Both the position numbers and the translations under genes were made by a program. A stretch of DNA of 64,000 nt, from contig APJY01000001.1 of the NCBI GenBank assembly GCA_000389735.1, forward strand, positions 1 to 64,000, given 5' to 3'. Each line of letters starts with the position of its first letter. Position 1 is the first letter of the stretch. Of the stretch, positions 16,840-24,493 are shown piece by piece. The notes beneath the pieces were generated by a model, which made no database searches, was not told where the DNA came from, and saw only the letters and a list, made by a program, of their open reading frames with translations. Origin of the DNA: Sulfolobales archaeon Acd1. GTDB taxonomy: Archaea > Thermoproteota > Thermoprotei_A > Sulfolobales > Sulfolobaceae.

Positions 16840-16937
16840 TGCGGGGGGTGGGATTCGAACCCACGCAGGCCTACGCCAGCGGATATCCCCCTACGTGGTC
16901 TTGAGTCCGCCCCCTTTAACCGCTCGGGCACCCCCGC
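16840..16937 (-). tRNA. tRNA-Leu (anticodon CAA) with intron
   Basis: On the minus strand the acceptor stem GCGGGGG pairs with CCCCCGC, followed by discriminator A. The D-arm is Leu-like (CCGAGCGGTTAAAGG), there is a long variable arm (TGGCGTAGGCCTGC) and a T-arm GTGGGTTCGAATCCCAC. The anticodon stem GCGGA/TCCGC encloses loop CTCAAGA with anticodon CAA at 16903-16901. A 15-nt intron (16885-16899) sits after position 37, the usual archaeal site cut by the splicing endonuclease. CCA is not encoded. TATA-like sequence lies near 16950-16962. Confidence 0.93.
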
Positions 16938-17067
16938 AAGGTTGTTATACGTATTTAGACTCTAAAAGCGTTTATCTCACCCTGGCGCCCACGAACGTCT
17001 TCGAGGAGTTGAACCACAGGAAAGATTATTCTCTCGTTTAATTTCCCAGAGGGCGTTAAGCCACGAA

Positions 17068-17781
17068 ATGCCTGGCTTGGAAAAGAGCAGTAGCGCCTTC
17101 CTGAGGCAGGCCGCTAACTCGCCGATCGACTGGTGGCCCTGGAGCGAGGAGGCCTTCGATAAGGCCAGAAGGGAGGACAAGCCCGTGTTGGTGGACGTCG
17201 GCGCTTCCTGGTGCCACTGGTGTCACGTCATGGACGAGACAACCTATAGCGACCCCGAGATAGCGGAGGTCGTCAACAAGGAGTTCGTCGCCATTAAGGT
17301 GGACCGAGACGAAATGCCTGACTTGGACAGGGAGCTACAGATGGCGGTGCAGGCCATTTCTAACGAGTCCGGCTGGCCCCTGACGGTCTTCATGACCCCG
17401 GAAAGGAAGGTGTTCTTCGGCGGGACTTACTTCCCTCCCAAGGACGTCATGGGCAGACCTGGGATGAAGAAGGTGCTGTTCTACGTCCTGAAGCTCTGGA
17501 AGGAGCAAAGGGACAGGGTGAACGAGATCTCAGAGGGCTTAAAGAGGGCGATAGAGGAGTGGAAGTCCCAGAGCATAGGGCTAGCTGACTACGACTCCCT
17601 CGAGGCCCTGATGAACCAGGTCGCCTCGAGCTACGACTTGGAGTACGGGGGGCTAGGGAACAGCACGAAGTTCCCCCACCCCACCGTGGACGAGGCCCTA
17701 CATGAACGCACATCCCCTCGAACTACGACTTCAGGAGGGACGATAGCTGAGATCGTACAGCATGAATGTTCTCATACCTAA
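17068..17781 (+). pseudogene. N-terminal part of a DUF255/thioredoxin-domain protein (YyaL/SPATA20 family), truncated
   Basis: Residues 1-213 are a good match to the family: [19 protein letters not shown], the thioredoxin motif [12 protein letters not shown] with Cys49 and Cys52, [17 protein letters not shown], and [15 protein letters not shown]. Family members run to about 600-700 residues with an (alpha/alpha) barrel behind this domain. Here similarity stops near 17700 and a short unrelated tail ends at 17781, just where AT-rich DNA begins. The matching C-terminal end of the same gene appears at 21603-21853, so the gene was split, with about 1 kb of its middle lost. Confidence 0.8.
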
Positions 17782-17866
17782 CATCGTGGACGAGGCATAG
17801 CCTATATAGTGTTTTATATATTCTTGATATCCAAACACTTATTAACTCACGTAAACTGAACCGCTC

Positions 17867-18352
17867 GTGTCGCATTTAATAATTGTAAGACACGGGGAAG
17901 CCGAACCGAAAATGGAAAACTTACCAGACAAGGATAGAAAGTTAATTAAAAAGGGAATAAAACAGATGAGAAGAGTCGCTAATTTCATAGACATTATGGG
18001 TTACAAAATAGATAGAGTGTTTTCGAGTCCGTATATAAGGGCTTATCAATCAGCAGAAGTCATTCTTGAGGAACTTGACGAGGACTTAAAAATAGAGACG
18101 ATTAAAGAATTAGAACCAGATCAAGATGTAAACACGATCATTGAAAAGTTAAAGGAAACGAGCTCCTCTCAAGCGGAACAAGTAATTATGTTAGTAGGGC
18201 ACGAGCCCCACTTGTCTACATTTATAAAGAGTATTACGGGCGGTGAAGTTGAACTGAAGAAAGGTGGAGTAGCAGTTGTAGAGGTAGATCCGGCCAGCTT
18301 CAAAGGAAAACTTACAATACTCCTAACACAAAAAGTGATGAAGAGACTATGA
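17867..18352 (+). CDS. SixA-like phosphohistidine phosphatase (histidine phosphatase superfamily)
   Basis: 161 residues starting at GTG 17867, with RHGEAEP at residues 8-14 (phospho-accepting His9) and the second catalytic His in VGHEPHLS near residue 110. Size and motifs fit SixA, which removes phosphate from phosphohistidine. A TATA-like ACTTATTAAC lies about 27 bases upstream, so this is probably the leaderless first gene of a five-gene AT-rich operon. It overlaps the Ppx/GppA gene by four bases. The link to polyphosphate comes from its neighbours (Ppx and CHAD), not from its own sequence. Confidence 0.88.
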   Translation: MSHLIIVRHGEAEPKMENLPDKDRKLIKKGIKQMRRVANFIDIMGYKIDRVFSSPYIRAYQSAEVILEELDEDLKIETIKELEPDQDVNTIIEKLKETSSSQAEQVIMLVGHEPHLSTFIKSITGGEVELKKGGVAVVEVDPASFKGKLTILLTQKVMKRL

Positions 18353-19605
18353 ACTATAAGGCAGTGATAGACGCAGGATACAACTCTTTCAGGCTTTCTC
18401 TTTATTCTATATTCCCTAACCTTTCCTTTAGGCTCACAGCCTCGCTGAAGGATTACGTAAGGTTAGGATTGGGTGTAAGCGAAGGAAAACCCATACCCGA
18501 GGAGAACGTAAAGAGAGCTGAAATTACCCTGCGTAAATTCAAGGAATTCCTAGATAGAAAAGGGATAAAAGAAGTTAAAATCTTGGGGACTAGTGCCTTT
18601 CGTTACGCCAGTAACGGAACGGAGGTCTCAAACAGACTATCTAGTGTTATCGGATTGCCAATAACCGTACTGTCAGGAGAGGAAGAAGGTAGGTATTCGG
18701 CTTTAGCCGTAATCAACACTTTACCAATAGAGGACGGAATAATCTTCGATTTAGGAGGTGGATCCTTAGAAATAGCCTATGTATCTCAGAGAAAGATAAG
18801 GGACATATATCAATTCCCCTTGGGAGGACTGAGAATGATGGACAAAGACCCCGAGGAAATAAAAAAGGAAGTGAGGATCGCCTTAGCATCCCTGCCCTCA
18901 TCGAAGGGGATACTTGTTGGTAGCGGCGGAAATCTGAGGGCCATTGCTAAAATGGATATAAAACTTGAAGGAGAAAAACTGGATCAAATTCACGGTTACT
19001 CTGTTAGCTATGAAAGAATTGCGAAATACGCTAAGATCCTTACATCTATAAGTGTAAGCGAGAGATCACAACTACCGGGAATTGATAAAGAAAGAGCTTT
19101 AACTATTCACTCAGCTGCAGTCGTCATCAAAGAGCTCATGGAAATAATGGGGAAAGATAGAGTGATGACTTCGGCCTTCGGACTACGTGAGGGGGTTCTA
19201 ATGGAGTCGGAAATAGAAAATGTCGACAAGCTAAGGGAATTTTGGGTAGAAGGAGTATCTTACAACTTCAACGTAGAACCGTTCGTAGACTCGTACAGAG
19301 AAGCACTTAAGGAAACAAAAGACGTAGCTGTGAGTACAGCTTTTTACCTCTTACAACTCATGAAGGCCTCTAACTTCTTGGATCCCTACATGGCATGTTA
19401 TAAGGTTTTTAGGGAAATCACTATCCCTGGATACACTGCGGACGAAATTAACGTTATTACTACCTTATGTGCTTTAGCAAAGAAGTTCAAGAAAAAGTAC
19501 TATAACAAGGTGAGGAAGTTGATAGATAAGGACACAATCCTCGTAAAGGCGAAGAAAGTGAAAGAACTTCATGAGGCTTATGAGTTAGGAGTGAGAAAAT
19601 GGTAG
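18349..19605 (+). CDS. Exopolyphosphatase/guanosine pentaphosphate phosphatase (Ppx/GppA) family protein
   Basis: 418 residues. The ASKHA fold motifs are present: [12 protein letters not shown] (phosphate 1), [31 protein letters not shown] (phosphate 2, about residue 125) and [12 protein letters not shown] (adenosine-type loop). The C-terminal 110 residues are helical, in the place of the HD-like domain of longer Ppx proteins. It most likely trims inorganic polyphosphate from the end; in Sulfolobales polyphosphate breakdown has been linked to metal tolerance. The start overlaps SixA by four bases and the end overlaps the kinase gene by seven, so the operon is tightly coupled. Confidence 0.88.
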   Translation: MNYKAVIDAGYNSFRLSLYSIFPNLSFRLTASLKDYVRLGLGVSEGKPIPEENVKRAEITLRKFKEFLDRKGIKEVKILGTSAFRYASNGTEVSNRLSSVIGLPITVLSGEEEGRYSALAVINTLPIEDGIIFDLGGGSLEIAYVSQRKIRDIYQFPLGGLRMMDKDPEEIKKEVRIALASLPSSKGILVGSGGNLRAIAKMDIKLEGEKLDQIHGYSVSYERIAKYAKILTSISVSERSQLPGIDKERALTIHSAAVVIKELMEIMGKDRVMTSAFGLREGVLMESEIENVDKLREFWVEGVSYNFNVEPFVDSYREALKETKDVAVSTAFYLLQLMKASNFLDPYMACYKVFREITIPGYTADEINVITTLCALAKKFKKKYYNKVRKLIDKDTILVKAKKVKELHEAYELGVRKW

Positions 19606-20243
19606 GGCATATAATAGCATTTGAGGGAATAGACGGCTCAGGTAAGTCGAGCCAAGCCAAACTACTTAGAGACTGGTTAGAAGCTAAGGGAGTTCCAGTC
19701 TACCTCACAGAATGGAACTCTTCAGAGTGGTTACACGAGAGCATAAAAGAAGCTAAAAAGAAGAACTTACTTACTCCTTTAACTTATAGCTTAATACATG
19801 CTACAGACTTCGCTGATAGATACGAGAAATACATTTTGCCTATGTATAAGGCTGGTTTTGTAGTAATCTCCGACAGATACATTTACACCGCTTATGCTAG
19901 GGACTCAGTAAGAGGGCTAAGCATAGATTGGGTAGCCAAACTTTACTCATTCGCGATCAAACCAGATATAGTCTTTTTCATAAGAGTTACGGCTGAAGAG
20001 GCTTTGAGAAGGTTAAAAGAGAATAGAAGAAAAATAAAACCGAACGAGGCAGGAGCCGATGTTTTCCCAGAGTTGAAACCTGAGGAGGGATTTCTTAAGT
20101 ATCAGGGTGCTGTTCTTTCGGTGTACGATAAATTAGCCCCCATAGAAAATTTCTATGTAATCGACGGTCAAAGGGATCCTAAATCGATTCAGATAGAAAT
20201 AAGAGAAAAAGTGAGTGAGATCTTATGGAAAAAGGAATCTTAA
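19599..20243 (+). CDS. tmk: Thymidylate kinase (dTMP kinase)
   Basis: 214 residues with the P-loop [10 protein letters not shown] at residues 9-18, the DRY element in [15 protein letters not shown] (about residue 92), and a lid-like stretch rich in Arg and Lys ([16 protein letters not shown]). These fit a functional P-loop nucleotide kinase of the Tmk family, converting dTMP to dTDP. The start overlaps Ppx/GppA and the end overlaps a second, diverged Tmk-like gene by 19 bases. Its presence in a polyphosphate-type operon may be chance operon structure or may hint at another phosphorylated substrate. Confidence 0.85.
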   Translation: MVGHIIAFEGIDGSGKSSQAKLLRDWLEAKGVPVYLTEWNSSEWLHESIKEAKKKNLLTPLTYSLIHATDFADRYEKYILPMYKAGFVVISDRYIYTAYARDSVRGLSIDWVAKLYSFAIKPDIVFFIRVTAEEALRRLKENRRKIKPNEAGADVFPELKPEEGFLKYQGAVLSVYDKLAPIENFYVIDGQRDPKSIQIEIREKVSEILWKKES

Positions 20244-20860
20244 TAGCTGTAGAGGGTGTAGAAGGCTCCGGTAGGAGTTCACATCTACAAGGTATTAAAA
20301 AGTACCTCGAGGGAGAAGGTTACGGAGTTACTACTATAGGACTACAGTCGAGCCAGCTGTTAGGGACTACGTTGAGCACGGTTAAGAGAGACCTCGTTTT
20401 TCAGAGAATAACTTTATTCCTTGCTTACGCTACAGACCTTGCTGACCAGATAGAATACACCGTCAAGGAAGCCCTTAATTCTGGCTTTGTTGTATTGGCT
20501 GACGGTTACGTTTATACCCTCATGGCGTGGGGTTTAACAAGAGGGCTCGATAGGAATTGGATCAGTGACGTATTGTCGTTTGCAATAAAACCCGATCTAG
20601 CTATTTCACTTGTAGCCCCAGTAAGTACTATCAGTAGGAGAGTTATAATGAAAAACGGTAAGATAGACCCCTTAGCTTCCTCCATAGACCTATGCATTAA
20701 TAAGGACTTATACACGTCCTTCCGCAACCATGTTAAGACTTTCCAAAAATATCTTCTTGAGATCTCAAAAACTTACGGACTGAAAGTGGTTAAAACTGAC
20801 AGAAACTATGAGGAAGTCCACAAAGAAATCATCAAATACGTGAGGGAAGTATTGAAATGA
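20225..20860 (+). CDS. Thymidylate kinase-like protein with altered catalytic motifs
   Basis: 211 residues, clearly a paralog of the preceding kinase ([20 protein letters not shown] and [19 protein letters not shown] align along the length). Two key positions differ: the P-loop Lys is Arg (GSGRSS in place of GSGKSS), and the DRY element is DGY (LADGYVYT). The lid region is also different. This suggests weak or lost kinase activity, a different nucleotide, or a partner role for the intact Tmk. The gene overlaps the intact one by 19 bases and CHAD by four, so it has been kept within the operon. Confidence 0.8.
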   Translation: MEKGILIAVEGVEGSGRSSHLQGIKKYLEGEGYGVTTIGLQSSQLLGTTLSTVKRDLVFQRITLFLAYATDLADQIEYTVKEALNSGFVVLADGYVYTLMAWGLTRGLDRNWISDVLSFAIKPDLAISLVAPVSTISRRVIMKNGKIDPLASSIDLCINKDLYTSFRNHVKTFQKYLLEISKTYGLKVVKTDRNYEEVHKEIIKYVREVLK

Positions 20861-21486
20861 AACCTGAAGAGAGACCAGAGTTTTACGCTAATAGTAATTT
20901 GAAAAAAGCACTGAAATTCGATCCCTCACCTGAATCAGTCCACGATACAAGAGTTTACTTGAGAAAATACCTGACGTTATCCTTAACATTAAGCAGGCTT
21001 TACCACAACTCGGATTGCATGTACTATTCTAAAGAGATCATAAGAATTTTAGGAAGAATAAGAGATGCCGATGTAATAGGTTGTATTCCGATAGACAGAA
21101 AACTTTTGGCATTAAAAGTAATGAAAATACTACCTAAAATTTCTAGTTGTTACTTACCTAAAATGTACGGTAGTAGGCTAGTAGTTTTTGAAAAGATACG
21201 TGAAATATATAACCACATTCAAATAGAAGACTTCCATGAGTTCAGGAAAAAAGTTAGAATCCTATACTACCTTACGGAAAGTGTCGGGGAAGACCCTAAG
21301 CCTCTAAAGGACATAAGTAGGGAATTGGGAGACATAAGGGACCAACACTTAAAGGAGTTATGCACGTCTAACGTTAATAAAAATAAAAAATTGAGTTTTG
21401 ACCCAAGACTGATCGAAGAGACTAAAGCTATAGTGCGTGAGATAATAATGAGGAGTGAATTTCAACACTTGAAGAAATTCGAATGA
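20857..21486 (+). CDS. CHAD domain protein
   Basis: 209 residues, mostly helical and basic. CHAD signature helices are visible twice: ESVHDTRVYLRKYLTLSL (about residues 25-42) and EDFHEFRKKVRILYYL (about 125-140), each with the conserved His and Arg/Lys face that binds polyphosphate in this family. It is the last gene of the operon with SixA and Ppx, which supports a polyphosphate role. The DNA is AT-rich like the rest of the block. A weak T-rich stretch follows. It ends about 115 bases before the C-terminal remnant of the disrupted DUF255 gene. Confidence 0.88.
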   Translation: MKPEERPEFYANSNLKKALKFDPSPESVHDTRVYLRKYLTLSLTLSRLYHNSDCMYYSKEIIRILGRIRDADVIGCIPIDRKLLALKVMKILPKISSCYLPKMYGSRLVVFEKIREIYNHIQIEDFHEFRKKVRILYYLTESVGEDPKPLKDISRELGDIRDQHLKELCTSNVNKNKKLSFDPRLIEETKAIVREIIMRSEFQHLKKFE

Positions 21487-21602
21487 GTAGGTGAAAATAG
21501 TATAGGCTAGAAAATGTCTATTAGACTTGATAGAATTTACCACTTATCTAAAGGATAGAAAGTTCTCTAGTGTAAAAATATTAATAGATGAGGAAAAGGG
21601 CG

Positions 21603-21853
21603 TGGGCCCACGTGATCGTCATAACGAGGGCGACGGCGCCTTCGAGGCCCTGCTCAGGTCGGCATTCCTCACCTATCACCCCTTTAAGTTGATAGAGCCC
21701 GTTAGACAGGCCGAAGAGGTGCCCAAGAGCGTGAGGGAGATGGCCAGGTACGCGGAAAGGAAATCGAAGGCGTTCGTATGCACGGGTAAGTCATGCAGTA
21801 CCCCGCTCTACACACCTGAGGCGTTGGCGAGGACCCTCTCGACGGCGAGATGA
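21603..21853 (+). pseudogene. C-terminal remnant of the DUF255/thioredoxin-domain gene, frameshifted
   Basis: GC-rich sequence returns at about 21600 and encodes the typical C-terminus of the family: AFEALLRSAFLTYHPFKLIE, then AFVCTGKSCSTPLYTPEALA. The first codons (AHVIVI) are in a different frame from the rest, so there is a one-base shift near 21618-21625. It has no start of its own; the upstream open frame to 21527 is AT-rich island sequence. Together with 17068-17705 it marks the two ends of one gene interrupted by the polyphosphate-type operon. Confidence 0.75.
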
Positions 21854-21914
21854 ACCCGCCATTTGACTGCTGTTTAAGAAGAAAATTTATTTAGTAAAGG
21901 AGAAAGTTTGTAAA

Positions 21915-22103
21915 GTGTCAATATTTAAATACGCCAAGTACGGCCCGGCCCAGCTGGCCTTCGCGGCCTTCACCGCCGGAATCGCCCTGGGTAACGAGAT
22001 CATGGAGGTCGTGGGCGGAGCGCTGGTGGCCCTGATGGTGGGTTTCGTGATAATCGACGTTCTTAGCGGGAGGAAGAGGAGGGAGCAGAGCAAGATCCTT
22101 TGA
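21915..22103 (+). CDS. Small hypothetical membrane protein
   Basis: 62 residues from GTG 21915. It has one or two hydrophobic segments (about 12-50, rich in Ala and Gly: AALVALMVGFVIIDVLSG-like) and a basic tail RKRREQSK. I do not recognise it. The antisense frame is equally open, so I rely on the membrane-protein look and the start position. It lies between the DUF255 remnant and the UspA gene, and no partner is evident. Confidence 0.45.
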   Translation: MSIFKYAKYGPAQLAFAAFTAGIALGNEIMEVVGGALVALMVGFVIIDVLSGRKRREQSKIL

Positions 22104-22185
22104 CTCCGGAAACACCTAAAACGATCTGCGTACTTAATCAGAATAATTCAAGGCTTAAATATCCATCACTGCAAATTAAATTTAA

Positions 22186-22578
22186 ATGAAGGTATAGTTT
22201 TCGCCTATGATGGCTCGGACCACGCGAAGAAGGCCCTCATATTCGGCTCAGGGTTACTTGGGGAGAACGCGGAAATTCACATCGTTACTGGTTAGGGAAG
22301 TCCCCAGGGAGCCGGAGAGCGAAATAATTGAGTCGGAGGAGAGAGCGAAGAAGCTCCTTCAGGAGGCCAAGGATACGGTAAAGGCTAAACAAGTGGTGAC
22401 GAAATACCTGGTCACCAACTCGGTAGCTGACGCCATAATAGATTACTGTAGACAAATAGGTTGTGACATGATAGTAACGGGAAGTAGAGGATTATCTAGG
22501 ATCAAGAAGGCAATCTTGGGAAGCGTTTCGTCTGAGCTCATGGCGAAGAGCCCCGTGCCGGTACTCGTGGTGAAGTGA
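22186..22578 (+). pseudogene. Universal stress protein (UspA family) with two frameshifts
   Basis: A TATA box (CTTAAATAT, 22154-22162) lies 28 bases before ATG 22186, the natural start. After ATGAAGGT the protein continues in another frame (IVFAYDGSDHAKKALIFGSG, to HIVT) and returns to the ATG frame near 22290 at VREVPREPE. The rest is intact: SVADAIIDYCRQIGCDMIVT and GSRGLSRIKKAILGSVSS, the ATP-binding G-2x-G-9x-G(S) loop. So a base is missing at about 22193 and one is extra at about 22290. Either the gene is decaying or the assembly has two indels. Read in the ATG frame alone, only an N-terminally wrong protein from 22207 is possible. Confidence 0.75.
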
Positions 22579-22703
22579 TCTTCCGAAAATTTTACTAAAA
22601 AATTTTTATATATTAATTTCTCTCATAACCCGCTCTCGTCTCAAACGCTCATTTCGATATATCTATAAGCAAACCTTAATACGTCCCGATCATAGGTCAG
22701 CCC

Positions 22704-23657
22704 ATGCGAGCGATACTGCTCGAGAACGTGACCAAGAAGTTCGGCGACTTCACGGCCGTTGACGGTCTGAGCTTTCACGTGGACGAGGGCGAGATCTTCG
22801 GCCTCCTCGGGCCGAACGGCGCGGGGAAGACTACGACCATCAAGATGATAACGGGCCTCCTCAGGCCGACAAGCGGAAGGATCGAGGTTCTAGGGATGGA
22901 CGTGACTAAGGAGACTATGAGGGTTAAGGAGAGGCTCGGCTGGGTGAGCTCAGAGGTAATCCTAGACGACGACCTCACCGCCATGCAGAACCTCTGGATA
23001 CAGGCCAAGCTCTACGGGGTCAAGAACTGGAAAGAGAGGGCTGAGAACCTCCTCAGGTTCTTCGGCCTCGAGGGTTTCAAGGACTCTAAAGTTAAGGGGT
23101 TCTCCACGGGCATGAGGAAGAAGCTCGAGATAGCCATGGCGCTGCTCCACTCGCCCGAGATAATACTCATGGACGAGCCCACCGTGGGCCTCGATGTGGT
23201 CTCCAGGAAGGCCGTTTGGGAGGTGATCACGAGGGTGAACAAGGAGCTTAAAGTCACGGTACTCCTCACGACTCACTACCTCGAGGAAGCTGACAGCCTT
23301 TGCAACAGGATAGTGATCATCAACAGGGGTAAGAAGGTGGTCGAGGGGACTCCAGAGGAGCTGAAGAACAGCTACGCTTACGACGTCATAGAGCTCGAGT
23401 CAGCCGTCCCCCTGAAGCTGAACGGGTGGGACGTGATCTACAGCGATGGTAACAAATATAGGATTAGGGTGAAGGACGCCGCCTCGGTGCTTCCAAGCCT
23501 GATCATGGAAGTGGGGCCTCAGAACCTCAGGAAAATTAGCGTGAAGAGGGCCTCCCTCGACTCCGTCTTCATATCCCTTACCGGACTAAGCTTAGAGGAG
23601 GCAGGAGGGATAGACGAGAGGAAGCTCCAGATGATCCTAAGGAGGGCGAGGAGATGA
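22704..23657 (+). CDS. ABC transporter ATPase, DrrA/CcmA (ABC-2) type
   Basis: 317 residues: Walker A GPNGAGKTTT at about residues 36-45, Q-loop region, signature FSTGMRKKLEIA, Walker B IILMDEPTVGLD, H-loop TTHY, and a C-terminal extension of about 90 residues as in DrrA-type exporters. TATA-like CCTTAATAC sits 26 bases before the ATG, so the transcript is probably leaderless. It overlaps the permease gene by four bases (ATGA). The pair would move lipids, drugs or polymers outward. The same-strand S53 protease and PNGase genes follow within 65 bases, so export may serve them. Confidence 0.9.
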   Translation: MRAILLENVTKKFGDFTAVDGLSFHVDEGEIFGLLGPNGAGKTTTIKMITGLLRPTSGRIEVLGMDVTKETMRVKERLGWVSSEVILDDDLTAMQNLWIQAKLYGVKNWKERAENLLRFFGLEGFKDSKVKGFSTGMRKKLEIAMALLHSPEIILMDEPTVGLDVVSRKAVWEVITRVNKELKVTVLLTTHYLEEADSLCNRIVIINRGKKVVEGTPEELKNSYAYDVIELESAVPLKLNGWDVIYSDGNKYRIRVKDAASVLPSLIMEVGPQNLRKISVKRASLDSVFISLTGLSLEEAGGIDERKLQMILRRARR

Positions 23658-24430
23658 GCCTCAGGTCGATGGATCAGCTGCTGGCCCTGTACTACAGGGA
23701 AGTCACGAAGGTTTACCTTTCTGTCTTCACTCTAGTAGTGACCATCGTTCAGCCCCTCATATGGATAGTCTTCTTCGGAAGCTCGTTGAGTGGCCTTCCA
23801 ACGTTCTTCCTGGAGAGCTATTTCCACACTAACAACTACCTGTCCTTCCTGCTCCCGGGTGAGCTATCCGTGTCGAGCATATCCATGGGAATGATGGCGT
23901 CCATGTCCCTGGTTCAGGACAAGAGGTTGGGCTACCTCAAGAGAGTCATGGTGAGCCCCACCAGGAACTACGTGATATTCTTAGCGAAAGTGCTGGGAGG
24001 AGCGACCAGGGGGCTAATACAGGTGCCGATCCTCCTAGTGGCGGGCTACCTCATGGGGGCCCAGATCGCGTTCTCAGCGTATTTGTTCCTCTGGGTAACA
24101 GCGGTGTTCTTAGTAAGCATGGGTTTCAGCTCCATATACTTCATGTTCAACGCCACTTCGGCCGATTGGCAGAGGCCCGGGCTGATCATGAACCTCATGA
24201 CAATGCCGTTAATGTTCTCCAGTACGGCCCTGTTCCCCAAGGAGTTCTTCCCTTGGTGGTTGAAGCTGATTAGCGACGTTAACCCCCTGACTTACCTGGC
24301 CGAGTTGGGCAGGCTGGCCTTAATTCAAGGGGCCTTCGACTGGACCTCTTTCATAGCCCTTATGGGCTTCGCCGCTTTCTTCTTGGCCATCGGAGCCGTC
24401 GTAGCCGAGTATAAGCTAACCCCTGAGTGA
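23654..24430 (+). CDS. ABC-2 type transporter permease
   Basis: 258 residues with six hydrophobic segments and an ABC-2 membrane domain pattern: a cytoplasmic N-terminus (YYREVTKVY), an external loop with ESYFHTNNYLSFLLPG, LGYLKRVMVSPTRNYVIF, and the late motif NLMTMPLMFSSTALFP followed by INPLTY-like DVNPLTYLAELGR. It is the membrane partner of the preceding ATPase (four-base overlap). The substrate is unknown. The S53 protease gene starts 63 bases downstream. Confidence 0.88.
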   Translation: MSLRSMDQLLALYYREVTKVYLSVFTLVVTIVQPLIWIVFFGSSLSGLPTFFLESYFHTNNYLSFLLPGELSVSSISMGMMASMSLVQDKRLGYLKRVMVSPTRNYVIFLAKVLGGATRGLIQVPILLVAGYLMGAQIAFSAYLFLWVTAVFLVSMGFSSIYFMFNATSADWQRPGLIMNLMTMPLMFSSTALFPKEFFPWWLKLISDVNPLTYLAELGRLALIQGAFDWTSFIALMGFAAFFLAIGAVVAEYKLTPE

Positions 24431-24493
24431 AGTCGTTAGCATCTTGAATAAGCTAATTAATTCGGGAGACATCAAGCATGGCTAGGTTTCCTC

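Noticed and set aside
16957-17040. Short coding-like piece ([18 protein letters not shown]) before the DUF255 gene
   Set aside because: Fewer than 30 codons, no start, no family match that I can name; may be a scrap but is not strong enough to annotate.
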